Assembly (NCBI RefSeq): GCF_044762855.1
Contig: NZ_JBIWFB010000002.1
Span: 534,077 to 598,076, forward strand
Direction of reading: 5' to 3'
DNA: 64,000 bases
From: Psychrobacillus sp044762855
GTDB taxonomy: Bacteria > Bacillota > Bacilli > Bacillales_A > Planococcaceae
Shown one piece after another: positions 44,727 to 54,605 of this stretch. Below the pieces are notes generated by a model. The model had not been told where the DNA came from and did no database searches. It saw only the letters and a list, made by a program, of their open reading frames with translations. Position 1 is the stretch's first letter. Each line of letters begins with the position of its first letter. Both the position numbers and the translations under genes were made by a program.

Positions 44727-46376
44727 ATGACAATAGATAAAATGAAACAAACAACATTTAATAAAGCAACATTGGATGATTGGGAACAAGTAGCACTTAA
44801 ATCACTCAAAGGGAAGACACTAGACTCTCTTTCTACAAAAACATTAGAGGAAATCATTTTGAAACCGCTTTATTCATTAACTGATGCAGCATATATACCT
44901 ACTTCACAAACGGGCATTGTGCGACAAGCCAAAAATTCTTCGGAATGGTCCATTGCTCAACTTGCGGAAGGTGCTACAAGCGAGGAAGTTTTAAAAGATA
45001 TAAAAGAATCACTTGGTAAAGGGAATAATGTCATTCACTTTAAAGTGGAAAAAGAACATATATGGAATGAAGAGCAAATAGAAGAATGGAAAGTACTATT
45101 AGCAGAACATAAGTCTATTATAGACGTAACGAACAATCCATCTTTTTTAGACCGCTTTACGGAACTAAAAGGTTTAGTGAAGGGAGCAAAAAATGCTGCT
45201 ATATTACATGCAAGAACGTACTTTTTAAATGGATCGAGCAGTCATCAAGCAGGAGGAGACGCTGTTAGTGAACTGGCGAGCATTCTTGTACAAGCAGATA
45301 CAATTGCTCGTGAAACAAGCTTAGGGGAACTTGTTTCAAAAGCATTTGTTCAGTTCTCGGTAGATACGAATTTCTTTATGGAAATAGCGAAAATCCGCGC
45401 TTTCCGTGTCCTTTGGCAAGCTTTTGGTGAAGGGTTTGGACATCCGCATATAGAAGCAATTCCTGTGCACGCAGAAACTTCTTTGCGTTCATTTTCCGTT
45501 TTAGATGCACATGTTAATATTCTTCGCGCAGGAAATAGTGCGCTTGCTGCAGTACTTGGTGGAGCAGATAGCGTGACGACTTACCCACATGATTATTTAA
45601 CAGGAGTTAGTCCAACATCGAAGCGGATTGCGCGTAATATGCAGCTCGTGTTAAAAGAAGAAACCCATATTCAGCGAGTGATCGATGCGGCTGGTGGATC
45701 TTACTATGTGGAGAGTTTAACGAAGGAACTAGTAGAAAAAGCCTGGACATATTTTTTAGAACTCATGAAAGAAGAAACGATAGAAGAGAGAGAAGCAAAG
45801 CTTTTAGCACGTACAAATGAAAAGTGGGAGCAGCAACTTGCAGCACTTTCTACTCGTAAAAAATCGCTTATCGGAACGAATGTTTATGCAAATCCAACTG
45901 ATGTATTACCTAAGGTTATTAACCAAGTTGATTATAAACGTCTTGCCGAGCCATTCGAACAGCTACGACAAGCATTTCAACAAAGTCCTTTGAATACAGC
46001 TATTATTCCATATGGTTTATTAAAAGAATATAAAGCCCGTATGGATTTCGTTAGTGGTTATTTAATCGCATTAGGGATTTCTCCAGTTATTGCACCAGAA
46101 AACTTGAAACCGTTCGATTTACTAAAATGGATTAATGAACAAGGAATTGACTATGTCATTTTTGTAGGAAATGATGAGCAAACAGCAGGTTTAGTTCCTG
46201 CATTATTGAATGAGCGATTGACAGTTCCAATGGATGTAGCAGGCAAATTCGAGGAGTATGAAGACTGGTTAGAAGCAGGACTGTCTGGACGTATTTATGC
46301 TGGACAATCACTACTTGAAAAGGGACAACAATTGTTAGCACTTGCGCAAAAGGAGGATTCCAATGTCAACGCCTAA
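44727..46376 (+). CDS. mutA: methylmalonyl-CoA mutase, small subunit
   Basis: This encodes 549 residues. ATG 44727 has AGCGAGAG about 7 bases upstream. The TIM-barrel part has the mutase pattern (SSHQAGGDAVSELASILVQA, then ITKIRAFRVLWQAFGEGFG-like and YPHDYLTGVSPTSKRIARN). The C-terminal B12-like domain lacks the DxHxxG motif, as in all small subunits, so it does not bind the cofactor. It pairs with MutB, which is active. The stop lies 14 bp inside the mutB gene. Confidence 0.92.
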   Translation: MTIDKMKQTTFNKATLDDWEQVALKSLKGKTLDSLSTKTLEEIILKPLYSLTDAAYIPTSQTGIVRQAKNSSEWSIAQLAEGATSEEVLKDIKESLGKGNNVIHFKVEKEHIWNEEQIEEWKVLLAEHKSIIDVTNNPSFLDRFTELKGLVKGAKNAAILHARTYFLNGSSSHQAGGDAVSELASILVQADTIARETSLGELVSKAFVQFSVDTNFFMEIAKIRAFRVLWQAFGEGFGHPHIEAIPVHAETSLRSFSVLDAHVNILRAGNSALAAVLGGADSVTTYPHDYLTGVSPTSKRIARNMQLVLKEETHIQRVIDAAGGSYYVESLTKELVEKAWTYFLELMKEETIEEREAKLLARTNEKWEQQLAALSTRKKSLIGTNVYANPTDVLPKVINQVDYKRLAEPFEQLRQAFQQSPLNTAIIPYGLLKEYKARMDFVSGYLIALGISPVIAPENLKPFDLLKWINEQGIDYVIFVGNDEQTAGLVPALLNERLTVPMDVAGKFEEYEDWLEAGLSGRIYAGQSLLEKGQQLLALAQKEDSNVNA

Positions 46377-48519
46377 TTATTCAGCTGTTTCTATTGAAAA
46401 TCTAATAGAAAAATCAACGAATAGTCAACAACAAGCAGATTCCTTTTTAACAAATGAAGGAATCGAGCTAAAAAAAGTATATGAAGAATCTGACCGAAGC
46501 AAGGTGCAACATTTAAACGATTTACCAGGAATCGCACCAAATACACGTGGACCATATCCAACGATGTATGTAGCAAAACCATGGACAGTACGCCAATATG
46601 CAGGATTTTCCACTGCGGAAGAAAGTAATGCTTTCTATAGAAGAAACTTAGCAATGGGACAAAAAGGTTTATCGGTAGCATTCGACTTACCTACTCATCG
46701 AGGTTACGATTCCGATCACGAACGAGTGACAGGGGACGTTGGAAAAGCGGGAGTTGCCATCGATTCGGTAGAAGATATGAAAATTCTTTTTAGTGGTATT
46801 CCACTTGACCAAATGTCTGTTTCCATGACGATGAATGGTGCTGTTTTACCGATTTTAGCCTTTTATATTGTGACTGCAGAAGAGCAAGGCGTAACTCCAG
46901 AGCAGCTTGCAGGAACCATTCAAAATGATATTTTAAAAGAATATATGGTTCGAAATACGTATATTTACACACCGGATATGTCGATGAAAATAATTGCCGA
47001 TATTTTTGCATACACTGCAAAGTATATGCCGAAGTTCAACTCCATTTCAATTTCTGGTTATCATATGCAAGAAGCGGGAGCTACAGCGGATATTGAGCTT
47101 GCCTATACATTAGCGGACGGTCTGGAATATGTACGAACAGGTTTGAAAGCAGGCATTGAAATAGATTCATTTGCACCGAGACTATCATTCTTCTGGGCAA
47201 TCGGTATGAACTATTTTATGGAAGTAGCAAAAATGCGCGCTGCGCGTAGAATTTGGGCACAAATGATGGCTAGTTTTGACCCAAAAAATCCAAAAACATT
47301 GGCGCTACGTACGCATTCGCAAACATCCGGTTGGAGTTTAACGGAGCAAGATCCATTTAATAACGTAACGAGAACTTTAGTAGAAGCAAACGCCGCTGCA
47401 ATGGGTCATACACAATCACTTCATACGAATGCCCTAGATGAAGCAATCGCACTTCCAACGGACTTTTCTGCTCGAATTGCACGAAATACGCAGCTATTTT
47501 TGCAAGAAGAAACAAATATGACAAAAGTAATTGATCCATGGGGCGGTTCGTATTATGTGGAAACACTGACAAACGAACTGATGGAAAAAGCTTGGGCACT
47601 AATCGAAGAAATCGAAGAGCTTGGCGGCATGGCTAAAGCAATCGAAACTGGACTGCCGAAGATGAAAATTGAAGAAGCAGCTGCGAAAAAACAAGCACAA
47701 ATTGACTCTTCCAAAGAAATCATTATCGGGGTCAATAAATATCGTTTAGAACAAGAAGATGCTATTGATATTTTGAATATCGATAATACAGTAGTCCGCC
47801 AAAAACAAATGGAACGATTAGCAGAAGTAAAAGCAAATCGTGATGAAGAAGCAGTACAAGAAGCACTTCTGGCATTAACTGACGCAGCCAAAACAGGAGA
47901 AGTAAACCTACTAGCTGCTGCGGTAGATGCTGCTAGAAAACGTGCAACGATCGGAGAAATTTCCGATGCCATTGAATATGTTGCTGGAAGACATAAGGCG
48001 GTGATTCGTTCGGTGAGCGGAGTATACAGTGCAAACTTTTCTGATGCAGAAGAAATAGAAGCAGTCAAACAAATGGCGGAAGATTTTCGTGACAATGAAG
48101 GAAGACGCCCTCGTATTCTTATCGCCAAAATGGGACAAGATGGACATGACAGAGGTGCCAAAGTCATTGCAACCGCATTTGCAGATTTAGGATTCGATGT
48201 CGATATTAGCCCCTTATTCCAAACACCTGCTGAAACGGCACAACAAGCAGTAGAAAATGATGTCCATGTAGTCGGGGTAAGTTCATTAGCGGCAGGTCAT
48301 ATGACGCTCGTTCCTGCCTTACGGGAAGAGTTAGAAAAACTAGGTCGAGAAGATATTTTAATTGTGGTTGGTGGAGTAATTCCTGCGCAAGATTATGCGT
48401 TTTTACGTGAAAATGGAGCTTCGGCTATTTTCGGACCAGGTACAGTTATCCCCGTTGCAGCTCAAAAAGTCATCGAAGAAGTTTATAAACGATTGGGTTA
48501 TGAGGAAGTAGAAGGCTAA
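46363..48519 (+). CDS. mutB: methylmalonyl-CoA mutase, large subunit (B12-binding)
   Basis: This encodes 718 residues. ATG 46363 has AAGGAGG 7 bases upstream, so the earlier start at 46342 is dismissed. It turns (R)-methylmalonyl-CoA into succinyl-CoA. The substrate loop is GPYPTMYVAKPWTVRQYAGF (residues about 65-84), the barrel part includes LSVAFDLPTHRGYDSDHERV, and the C-terminal cobalamin domain has MGQDGHDRGAKV (DxHxxG, His near residue 595). The length is normal. It overlaps meaB by a stop-start contact (TAATG). Confidence 0.97.
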   Translation: MSTPNYSAVSIENLIEKSTNSQQQADSFLTNEGIELKKVYEESDRSKVQHLNDLPGIAPNTRGPYPTMYVAKPWTVRQYAGFSTAEESNAFYRRNLAMGQKGLSVAFDLPTHRGYDSDHERVTGDVGKAGVAIDSVEDMKILFSGIPLDQMSVSMTMNGAVLPILAFYIVTAEEQGVTPEQLAGTIQNDILKEYMVRNTYIYTPDMSMKIIADIFAYTAKYMPKFNSISISGYHMQEAGATADIELAYTLADGLEYVRTGLKAGIEIDSFAPRLSFFWAIGMNYFMEVAKMRAARRIWAQMMASFDPKNPKTLALRTHSQTSGWSLTEQDPFNNVTRTLVEANAAAMGHTQSLHTNALDEAIALPTDFSARIARNTQLFLQEETNMTKVIDPWGGSYYVETLTNELMEKAWALIEEIEELGGMAKAIETGLPKMKIEEAAAKKQAQIDSSKEIIIGVNKYRLEQEDAIDILNIDNTVVRQKQMERLAEVKANRDEEAVQEALLALTDAAKTGEVNLLAAAVDAARKRATIGEISDAIEYVAGRHKAVIRSVSGVYSANFSDAEEIEAVKQMAEDFRDNEGRRPRILIAKMGQDGHDRGAKVIATAFADLGFDVDISPLFQTPAETAQQAVENDVHVVGVSSLAAGHMTLVPALREELEKLGREDILIVVGGVIPAQDYAFLRENGASAIFGPGTVIPVAAQKVIEEVYKRLGYEEVEG

Positions 48520-49610
48520 TGGCTGAATCGAGAAAAAATAAGGAAACTTCGATGCATGTCATGAGTGGGATTAAATCGCAGCATGATGGTATGGGGAAAG
48601 CTATTGTAAAAAAATTTACGAAAAAGAAAACGCTTGTTATTGATGAAGACGATTATATTCGTGAAATCCGTAGCGGCTCTAGATTACACTTAGCAAAAGC
48701 GATTACCTTTATTGAAAGTACTGTAAGTGATCAGCAAGCAATTGGGCAGCAGTTATTAAAACAACTTCTGCCACACACAGGTAACAGTATTCGGATTGGA
48801 ATTACTGGTGTCCCAGGAGCTGGGAAAAGTACATTTATCGAAGCATTTGGAAAAATGCTCTGTGACCAAGGCTATAAAGTAGCGGTACTTGCGATTGATC
48901 CTAGTTCGTCTTTAACTGGTGGCAGTATTCTTGGGGATAAAACGCGGATGGAAGAGCTAGCAAAGAACTCAAACGCATTTATTAGACCATCTCCTTCTGC
49001 AGGTACGCTTGGTGGTGTTCACAAAAAATCTCGTGAAACGATGCTTTTATGTGAAGCGGCTGGATACGATGTCATTTTAGTGGAAACTGTCGGCGTAGGA
49101 CAAAGTGAAACAATTGTTAGGGGAATGGTTGATTTCTTCTTGCTTTTAGCACTAACTGGGGCCGGGGACGAATTACAAGGAATGAAAAAAGGAATTATGG
49201 AACTTGCCGATGCGATTGTGGTGAATAAAGCAGATGGGACGAATGAAAAGCTTGCTAAAAAGACAGTGGCAGAATATAAACAAATTCTTCACTTTTTAGC
49301 ACCTTCTACTCCTAACTGGATAACACCAGCTTTGGCAGTCTCATCGCTATACAAAAAAGGACTCGATGTCGTGTGGAACACAATCGTGACTTTCCAAAAA
49401 AGTATGCAAGAAAATGGCGTTTGGGTACAGAGGAGAAAAGGGCAGACGGTTGATTGGTATAAAACGATGATCATTGACCGCTTATATGATGACTTTTTCT
49501 CTTCTAGTGAAAAGAAACAATCGATGAAGGATTTAGAGCAATTAGTAAGAGGTGAACAAATCACTGTTTCACAGGCAGTTGATGAGTTATTTTCCTCGAA
49601 TTCTAAATAG
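48519..49610 (+). CDS. meaB: MeaB-family GTPase, mutase chaperone
   Basis: This encodes 363 residues from ATG 48519, which overlaps the mutB stop. The P-loop is ITGVPGAGKSTFIEAFG (near residue 95), the switch-type segment DPSSSLTGGSILGDKTRM, the ETVGVGQSE loop and the base motif VVNKADG follow. MeaB loads cobalamin and protects the mutase from inactivation. The first 60 residues are a variable head. It ends 43 bp before the bacilliredoxin gene. Confidence 0.96.
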   Translation: MAESRKNKETSMHVMSGIKSQHDGMGKAIVKKFTKKKTLVIDEDDYIREIRSGSRLHLAKAITFIESTVSDQQAIGQQLLKQLLPHTGNSIRIGITGVPGAGKSTFIEAFGKMLCDQGYKVAVLAIDPSSSLTGGSILGDKTRMEELAKNSNAFIRPSPSAGTLGGVHKKSRETMLLCEAAGYDVILVETVGVGQSETIVRGMVDFFLLLALTGAGDELQGMKKGIMELADAIVVNKADGTNEKLAKKTVAEYKQILHFLAPSTPNWITPALAVSSLYKKGLDVVWNTIVTFQKSMQENGVWVQRRKGQTVDWYKTMIIDRLYDDFFSSSEKKQSMKDLEQLVRGEQITVSQAVDELFSSNSK

Positions 49611-49653
49611 TAATCTGCTAAAATGAATCTAGTTTGAAAAGGAGTGTTGAACA

Positions 49654-50094
49654 ATGAATATGGATTTTAATTTATTGATGAATGATATGGTAATGCAAGC
49701 TAGAGGAGAAATGGAGACAAGCGGTTACGAACAATTAACTACTCCAGAAGAAGTAGATGCCGCTTTATCTCGTCCAGGTACTACACTAGTAATGGTAAAC
49801 TCTGTTTGTGGGTGTGCAGGCGGAATCGCTCGTCCAGCAGCAGCTAACGCAGTGCATTACGATAAACGTCCAGATCATCTTGTAACAGTATTTGCTGGAC
49901 AAGATAAATTAGCAACACAACAAGCACGTAATATTTTTGGAGATGACCATTTACCATCTTCTCCTTCTTTTGTATTATTAAAAGATGGTCAAACAGTCGC
50001 TGAAATCGGTCGTCATGAAATCGAAGGACACGCTCCAACGTCCGTTATCACGCATCTTCAAGGATTATTTGAAGAACATTGTGAAGAAGTTTAA
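49654..50094 (+). CDS. brxB: bacilliredoxin, YphP/YqiW family
   Basis: This encodes 146 residues from ATG 49654 with AAAAGGAGT upstream. The active site is SVCGCAGGIARPAA (CGC motif near residue 53), and the fold is thioredoxin-like (TLVMVNSVCG and GDDHLPSSPSFVLL). Bacilliredoxins remove bacillithiol from oxidised protein thiols in Firmicutes. The symbol brxB (YqiW) rather than brxA is a guess based on its usual place near acyl-CoA genes. It has its own ribosome-binding site and terminator. Confidence 0.92.
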   Translation: MNMDFNLLMNDMVMQARGEMETSGYEQLTTPEEVDAALSRPGTTLVMVNSVCGCAGGIARPAAANAVHYDKRPDHLVTVFAGQDKLATQQARNIFGDDHLPSSPSFVLLKDGQTVAEIGRHEIEGHAPTSVITHLQGLFEEHCEEV

Positions 50095-50103
50095 TACAAA
50101 TAT

Positions 50104-50143
50104 AAAACAGCGAAGGCATATACATATGCTTCGCTGTTTTTTT
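50104..50143 (+). terminator. terminator after bacilliredoxin gene
   Basis: AAAACAGCGAAG (50104-50115) pairs with CTTCGCTGTTTT (50129-50140), with GCATA/TATGC inside, and is followed by seven T. Confidence 0.92.
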
Positions 50144-50177
50144 GAGCGTACTAATTAAGAAGATAGGGAGGACAAAG

Positions 50178-50663
50178 ATGAGAAAGATCACTTTAGCAAA
50201 TGGAAAAACGATAGAAGTAGCTTGTTTAAGTTGTGCCTTAACAGGAGGACATATTGAGCCTGATGGTGGTGTAATAGTGGAAACAGAACACTTCCACGCG
50301 CACCAAGATGTTGCCTATCCTATTAAAGGGTTAGTCATATTGGCATCGAAGCGTCATTTCAAGTGTTTGGATGAAATGACGGATGAAGAAAAAATCGAGT
50401 ATATACAAATACTAACAAAGATTAGAAAAGCACAACGAGAAGTTTTAGGTATCGAACATATTTATTATTTTTACAACGAAGATACCACTCATCATTTTCA
50501 TACTTGGATGGTACCCCGATATGAATGGATGCACCGCTTTGGGCGTTCTGTAGAATCGGTAAGACCAGCACTTCTTTACGCTCGAAATGAAATGAATAAC
50601 GAGGCAAATCTTAATGAATTAATCCATGGTATTAATGCTTTGAAAGAAGAATTAGAGAAATAA
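50178..50663 (+). CDS. HIT-family protein
   Basis: This encodes 161 residues. ATG 50178 has GGGAGG about 9 bases upstream, and the longer frame from 50142 overlaps the terminator. The HIT-type motif is HHFHTWMVPRYEW near residue 115 (family HxHxHxx), and the N-terminus shows CLSCALTGGHIEP, a possible zinc-binding pair. HIT proteins hydrolyse or transfer nucleotides. The third His of the motif is replaced by Trp, so activity may differ. Monocistronic. Confidence 0.82.
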   Translation: MRKITLANGKTIEVACLSCALTGGHIEPDGGVIVETEHFHAHQDVAYPIKGLVILASKRHFKCLDEMTDEEKIEYIQILTKIRKAQREVLGIEHIYYFYNEDTTHHFHTWMVPRYEWMHRFGRSVESVRPALLYARNEMNNEANLNELIHGINALKEELEK

Positions 50664-50916
50664 TCCTAAAGATGAATTTATCGGTATACTATGAGACTAG
50701 AGTTAAAACTAATGTAAACCTTCTTTGATACATTAGAATTTATCTGATAGCTGCCGAACTAATGAGGGCATAGTTATAAGAAGGATTAACATAAAAACGA
50801 ATGAAATCGAGCAAAAAGAAGAAGTAAATGAAGAATAAATTGGTTTTGAACCATTTGAATCTAATAAAGTTTCGAGAAAATTGATGAAATAAATAGGCGC
50901 ATTGATTCTGAATTAG

Positions 50917-51252
50917 GTGCTGCACCCCAAAAGTTAGAGTGAGAAATCTAACTTTTGAGGTGTTTTTTTATGGCGAAATATAACAACCAATTGAACTTAA
51001 AAATTGTGTTTTAATTTATAAATGGAGACCTTTCTTACCGTGCATTAGCTAAGAAACATGATATATCAAGCGAATCCCTAATCATAAGATGGGTATGCCC
51101 TTTAAAAGAATTTGGCGAAACTGGCATACGTAGAAAACAAACGAAACAGGTTTATTCTGTTCAATTCAAACTTAATGTATTACACTTTATGAAACAAACA
51201 GGTGTTTTTTATCAAGATACAGCGATTGAATTTAACATGAATATACCAAGAT
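50917..51252 (+). mobile_element. remnant of an IS3-family (IS150-like) element
   Basis: The left end GTGCTGCACCCCAAAAGTTAGA (starting about 50918) is typical of IS3-family inverted repeats. A transposase orfA frame starts at ATG 50970 but stops at TAA after 14 codons; in the same frame it continues as NGDLSYRALAKKHDISSES and on to QFKLNVLHFMKQTG with the HTH of orfA. The similarity ends near 51250 and orfB and the right end are missing. It is a dead fragment joined to a foreign gene tail. Confidence 0.85.
50923..50969 (+). terminator. hairpin terminator in the IS left end
   Basis: CACCCCAAAAGTTAGA (50923-50938) pairs with TCTAACTTTTGAGGTG (50947-50962), with one mismatch, and seven T follow. 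It would stop outside transcription before the transposase start. Confidence 0.75.
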
Positions 51253-51444
51253 TGGGTATATCCTTGGCTGCCAATGCGGTTTATGATTGTAGGTTTACGA
51301 AAAATTTTCTTCTTTAATACCGAATTGTCATGGAATATGATTTCTATCCAGGTAATCGGAATAACGAGCATGATTGTTATATTGGCTACTGTTTTCAAAA
51401 AGCAAAAAGAAAGTGAAGCAGTGACTGGTTCTCAAAAGGCATAG
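51253..51444 (+). pseudogene. C-terminal fragment of a membrane protein (YhgE/Pip-like)
   Basis: The frame is open from 51253 to TAG 51442-51444 with no start. It encodes 63 residues: WVYPWLPMRFMIVGLRKIFF, then a hydrophobic helix (QVIGITSMIVILATVF) and a basic tail. This resembles the last helix and tail of YhgE/Pip or ABC-2-type membrane proteins. The front of the gene is gone; the IS remnant sits exactly at the break. The family guess is moderate. Confidence 0.5.
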
Positions 51445-51893
51445 ATACAAAGGAACCAAATTCTTTTCATTTAGAAATTAAAGAATGGTATTTGGTAAGT
51501 GGATAGGTACAAGCATGATAGATATTCTACTCACAATCCTTATTCTAATCTTAAGAGAGTTGCCTTTGGTAGCTATCTTTTTTTGTATGGTGCAGTGCTA
51601 AAATACTCCTAAAAGAAAACTAGAACGGAACAACAATCTAATTTAGTCAGAGTGTTTGTTATTAGACCTAAACAATTACATATTGTTAAAGTAATAAGGT
51701 CAAAAATAATAAAACAAAAAGCAGATGGATAAATTCCACTGCTTTTCCATTCATAATAAACACAACCAATAAAACTTTAATACTGATCTTAATCAGTCCC
51801 TCTTGAAAAATAGAATTTTATACTAAGTCTGAAATGCTTATGAATTCCTGAAACTGCATAAATATCTAATGATGCACATAGTTTATTCGAAGA
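51445..51893. other. non-coding debris
   Basis: No gene is visible. AAAAGCAG/CTGCTTTT (51717-51746) makes a weak hairpin. Short open stretches in several frames have no ribosome-binding sites. The stretch is flanked by gene fragments and is probably decayed sequence. Confidence 0.5.
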
Positions 51894-52112
51894 TTAGTTT
51901 ACAATCGGAAGTATAACGATAAAATTACTACCTTTACCTATCTTACAATGCACGATTGCATCGTCACCGCAAAGTTTCACTATACATTTTACAAGTGGAA
52001 GTCCAAGACCATTTCCTACTTTGAAATGGGAGGAATTCCATGAGGGAAATTTATTGAAAATACAATTTGTAGTCTGATTATCCATTCCAAGACCATCAAT
52101 GGAAAAAGACAA
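51894..52112 (-). pseudogene. C-terminal fragment of a sensor histidine kinase
   Basis: The 72 codons read as the end of a HATPase domain: SIDGLGMDNQTTNCIFNKF (G1 box, usual DNGIGM), GNGLGLPLVKCIVKLCGDDA (G2 box) and KIGKGSNFIVILP (last strand). The upstream part on the minus strand, with the H box and membrane domain, is absent, and no ribosome-binding site is present. It is a truncated and inactive kinase. Confidence 0.8.
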
Positions 52113-52416
52113 AGAGCTGGTGAAACTAAATCAAGTTGACTTGCTTAAAGGAGAAAAAGTCGAGATGTCCTTTTTGTGGTAGAACAATATACAAAAAATA
52201 GAGATCGAGTAAAGAGAGAGACTCAGGGTGTGATGTGAGTAAGTGCGCTTTATCGCTTTTGTTCTTAGCATTGGAATAGAAAATCTTTATGAAAAGCTCT
52301 TATTGGAAAAAGCGAGTAAGTTAACAATTGTTCGCTCACTTACTCGAAGTAAAATCCTGTTGAGAAATTTATCATTACACATAATTAATAGAAAGGCTCT
52401 ATTTTAAAACATTAAG
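52113..52416. other. intergenic debris with hairpin
   Basis: CGAGTAAGT (52313-52321) pairs with ACTTACTCG (52338-52346) around 16 bases, and a related GTGAGTAAG lies at 52234-52242. No gene is visible. The hairpin is 70 bp past the end of the PucR-type gene and could end its transcript. Confidence 0.5.
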
Positions 52417-54468
52417 TTAGCGTGATATTGAAAATCTTAAATAACATGCAAGCTGAAGTTTCAAAATGTCTTCTGTATTTGAAAAGGAAATTTGAAGCTT
52501 TTCTTCGATCCTTTTTAACCTTTGATATAAAGTATTAACATGGATATGCAAAAGTTTGGCTGTTTGTGTAGCTTGACGATTGTTTTCTATATAGGTAACC
52601 AAGGTTTGTTCCAAATCCAAAGTATTATCCCTATCAGTTTGAAGGGGATTAAAAACTTCATTAATAAAGGAGTTCAAGTCATCGATCGGTTGTTGAATAA
52701 ATAAACGATTAATCCCAATATCTCGATAATTTATAATGGTTTTAAGTTGCCTTGAAATAAGAAAAGAGAGTGCTTTCTCCGCTTCGGAGTAACCTTTTGC
52801 TATATTATCCATACTTGGATAGCAAGAACCGACTCCTATGTTAAGCAATTCATCATGCACTTGAAACCAGTTGGTATGAATAAGTTTTAGTTTGTTTTTT
52901 ACATAGTCTTCATCAGCAATATTATTGAATTGGCTAACTATCGTCACTTTATTTCCATAACCAAAAACGATTGATACGTATATTCCTAAATATTTTGTTA
53001 TTTGTGTAATTAGATTGTGCATTTGCATATTCAAAAAGTGAAAATCTGAATGTGGATGTAAATGAATAATTATGGACATGTAATAAGAATGAGGCGCAAT
53101 ACCAAGCTCATTGGCCTTACTGCGTATCAGATTATATTCTCGGCACTGAATAAAATCATTAAATAAATCATTGGTTTTTTGATAATATGAATCTACTAGT
53201 GATTGTCTTCTAATAATCTCTAACGCAATCACTGAGCTTGCCTGTTCAATAATCATCTTATTTAATGGAAAAAGATCATCTTGCTCCATTTCTACTATCA
53301 TTATTCCAATGGGAACATCAATAGCAATAATAGGATAGATATATAATGATTTGTCGTTTAAAGATTCCATTTTGGTAAAAGAAGGTTCTGATTGTAATTT
53401 TGTTTTTATTTTTATCAACTCAATAGGAGTTTCCGATTTCCACGTTGTCGGATTTGAATAGATTTGATTATCGGTTAAGTCTATTATCATTAACGGGCGG
53501 TTTATCATATTTCCTATTTCATGTGCGATTTTCTTTAAACCTTTACTTTGAAGAGACATTTTTATTAGGTTATTGTGTATTATATCTCGTTGAAGTAAAA
53601 GATCATTATGTTTTTTTAGAGTTTGATAAAGCCTCGAGTTTCTTAATGCAATAGAAACTTGATCAGAAAAACTTTCCAACAATTGTTGATCATCTTTAGT
53701 TAGAAGAGGAGAAGGACCACTCTGATAGACAATTAGAACACACAAAGTACGATTCTCAACCCTTATAGGAACTGAAATAATGGTCTGTAAATCTTTAAAT
53801 TGGACAGAATTATACAGATAAAAAAGGTTATCTGGTGAAATATTAGATGATTCCGAAAGGACGTCCTCTATGTTTGTAAGTATAAAGGACTTGTTATCCT
53901 TAAAGGTTTTACCAATGATTCCTTCTCCCACCTTCATCCTCATTTTTTTGATTTCTTCACTAGGACCACCTGTCCATGCTTTAGGAAATAGGGCATCTAG
54001 GTTTGGTTCATACATCCAAAGTACTCCCATATCCGCTACAGTAATAACAGACAAAGCATTTTCTAATATTTTTTTTAATAAGTCATCTAAATCTTCCAGT
54101 ATGGATATATCACGTATGCTTTCCATCACTTTATTCCTAATATATTTTTCTCTATCTAGCATTACTTGCAAGTAATGTAAATCAATTATCATTTCAAGTT
54201 TTCGCCTGCTTTCCTTCTTTAATACCGAAGACTCGCTAAGTCTGATGACAAAAGATGTATGATTGGGATAATGATAGTAAATATCCGTATAATTTTCATA
54301 GCTATGTATTTTATGATTGAAAAATTTCCTTGGTGTAGGAGTATCTTTGTCAAAATGATGAGATAGAACAAGAGAAAAATCCAATCCTTTTATACCTTCC
54401 CACAATTGAAAATGTGAAAGGCAACAGTCATCGATTAAAAATTGTTTAATTTTCAACAAGGTGTCCAC
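52417..54468 (-). CDS. PucR-type transcriptional regulator with GAF domain
   Basis: This encodes 683 residues from GTG 54468 with GGAGG about 10 bases upstream. The N-terminal part (about 1-100) is variable. A GAF-like domain follows (about 120-290, VADMGVLWMYEPNLDALFP, GEGIIGKTFKDNKSFIL, ISVPIRVENRTLCVL), then a long GGDEF-like CdaR segment (about 430-600) and the PucR-type HTH at the end (TAKLLHIHVNTLYQRLKRIE, near residue 645). Such regulators sense metabolites such as purine derivatives, sugar acids or amino acids. It is divergent from the MFS-amidohydrolase pair and likely controls it. Confidence 0.88.
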   Translation of the reverse strand: MDTLLKIKQFLIDDCCLSHFQLWEGIKGLDFSLVLSHHFDKDTPTPRKFFNHKIHSYENYTDIYYHYPNHTSFVIRLSESSVLKKESRRKLEMIIDLHYLQVMLDREKYIRNKVMESIRDISILEDLDDLLKKILENALSVITVADMGVLWMYEPNLDALFPKAWTGGPSEEIKKMRMKVGEGIIGKTFKDNKSFILTNIEDVLSESSNISPDNLFYLYNSVQFKDLQTIISVPIRVENRTLCVLIVYQSGPSPLLTKDDQQLLESFSDQVSIALRNSRLYQTLKKHNDLLLQRDIIHNNLIKMSLQSKGLKKIAHEIGNMINRPLMIIDLTDNQIYSNPTTWKSETPIELIKIKTKLQSEPSFTKMESLNDKSLYIYPIIAIDVPIGIMIVEMEQDDLFPLNKMIIEQASSVIALEIIRRQSLVDSYYQKTNDLFNDFIQCREYNLIRSKANELGIAPHSYYMSIIIHLHPHSDFHFLNMQMHNLITQITKYLGIYVSIVFGYGNKVTIVSQFNNIADEDYVKNKLKLIHTNWFQVHDELLNIGVGSCYPSMDNIAKGYSEAEKALSFLISRQLKTIINYRDIGINRLFIQQPIDDLNSFINEVFNPLQTDRDNTLDLEQTLVTYIENNRQATQTAKLLHIHVNTLYQRLKRIEEKLQISFSNTEDILKLQLACYLRFSISR

Positions 54469-54543
54469 TTTTTTACAACCTCCATTAGTACTATGTAAAA
54501 TTCAACATAATTTATGTGATTATTATATAGGATTACACATTGT

Positions 54544-54582
54544 TTGAATAGTACGAATTTTTTATACTCAAATAGTATTCAA
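54544..54582. promoter_or_regulatory. inverted repeat in the PucR-type regulator/MFS interval
   Basis: TTGAATA (54544-54550) and TATTCAA (54576-54582) form an inverted repeat 25 bp apart, and ATACT-CAAAT-AGTAT (about 54564-54578) lies within. This interval must hold both divergent promoters. A regulator site is inferred. Confidence 0.4.
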
Positions 54583-54605
54583 TAAATTTCGTAAGGAGGG
54601 ACGAA

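Noticed and set aside
47553..48167. 204-codon minus-strand frame inside mutB
   Set aside because: Ser/Ala-rich low-complexity product typical of an antisense shadow; mutB is certain.
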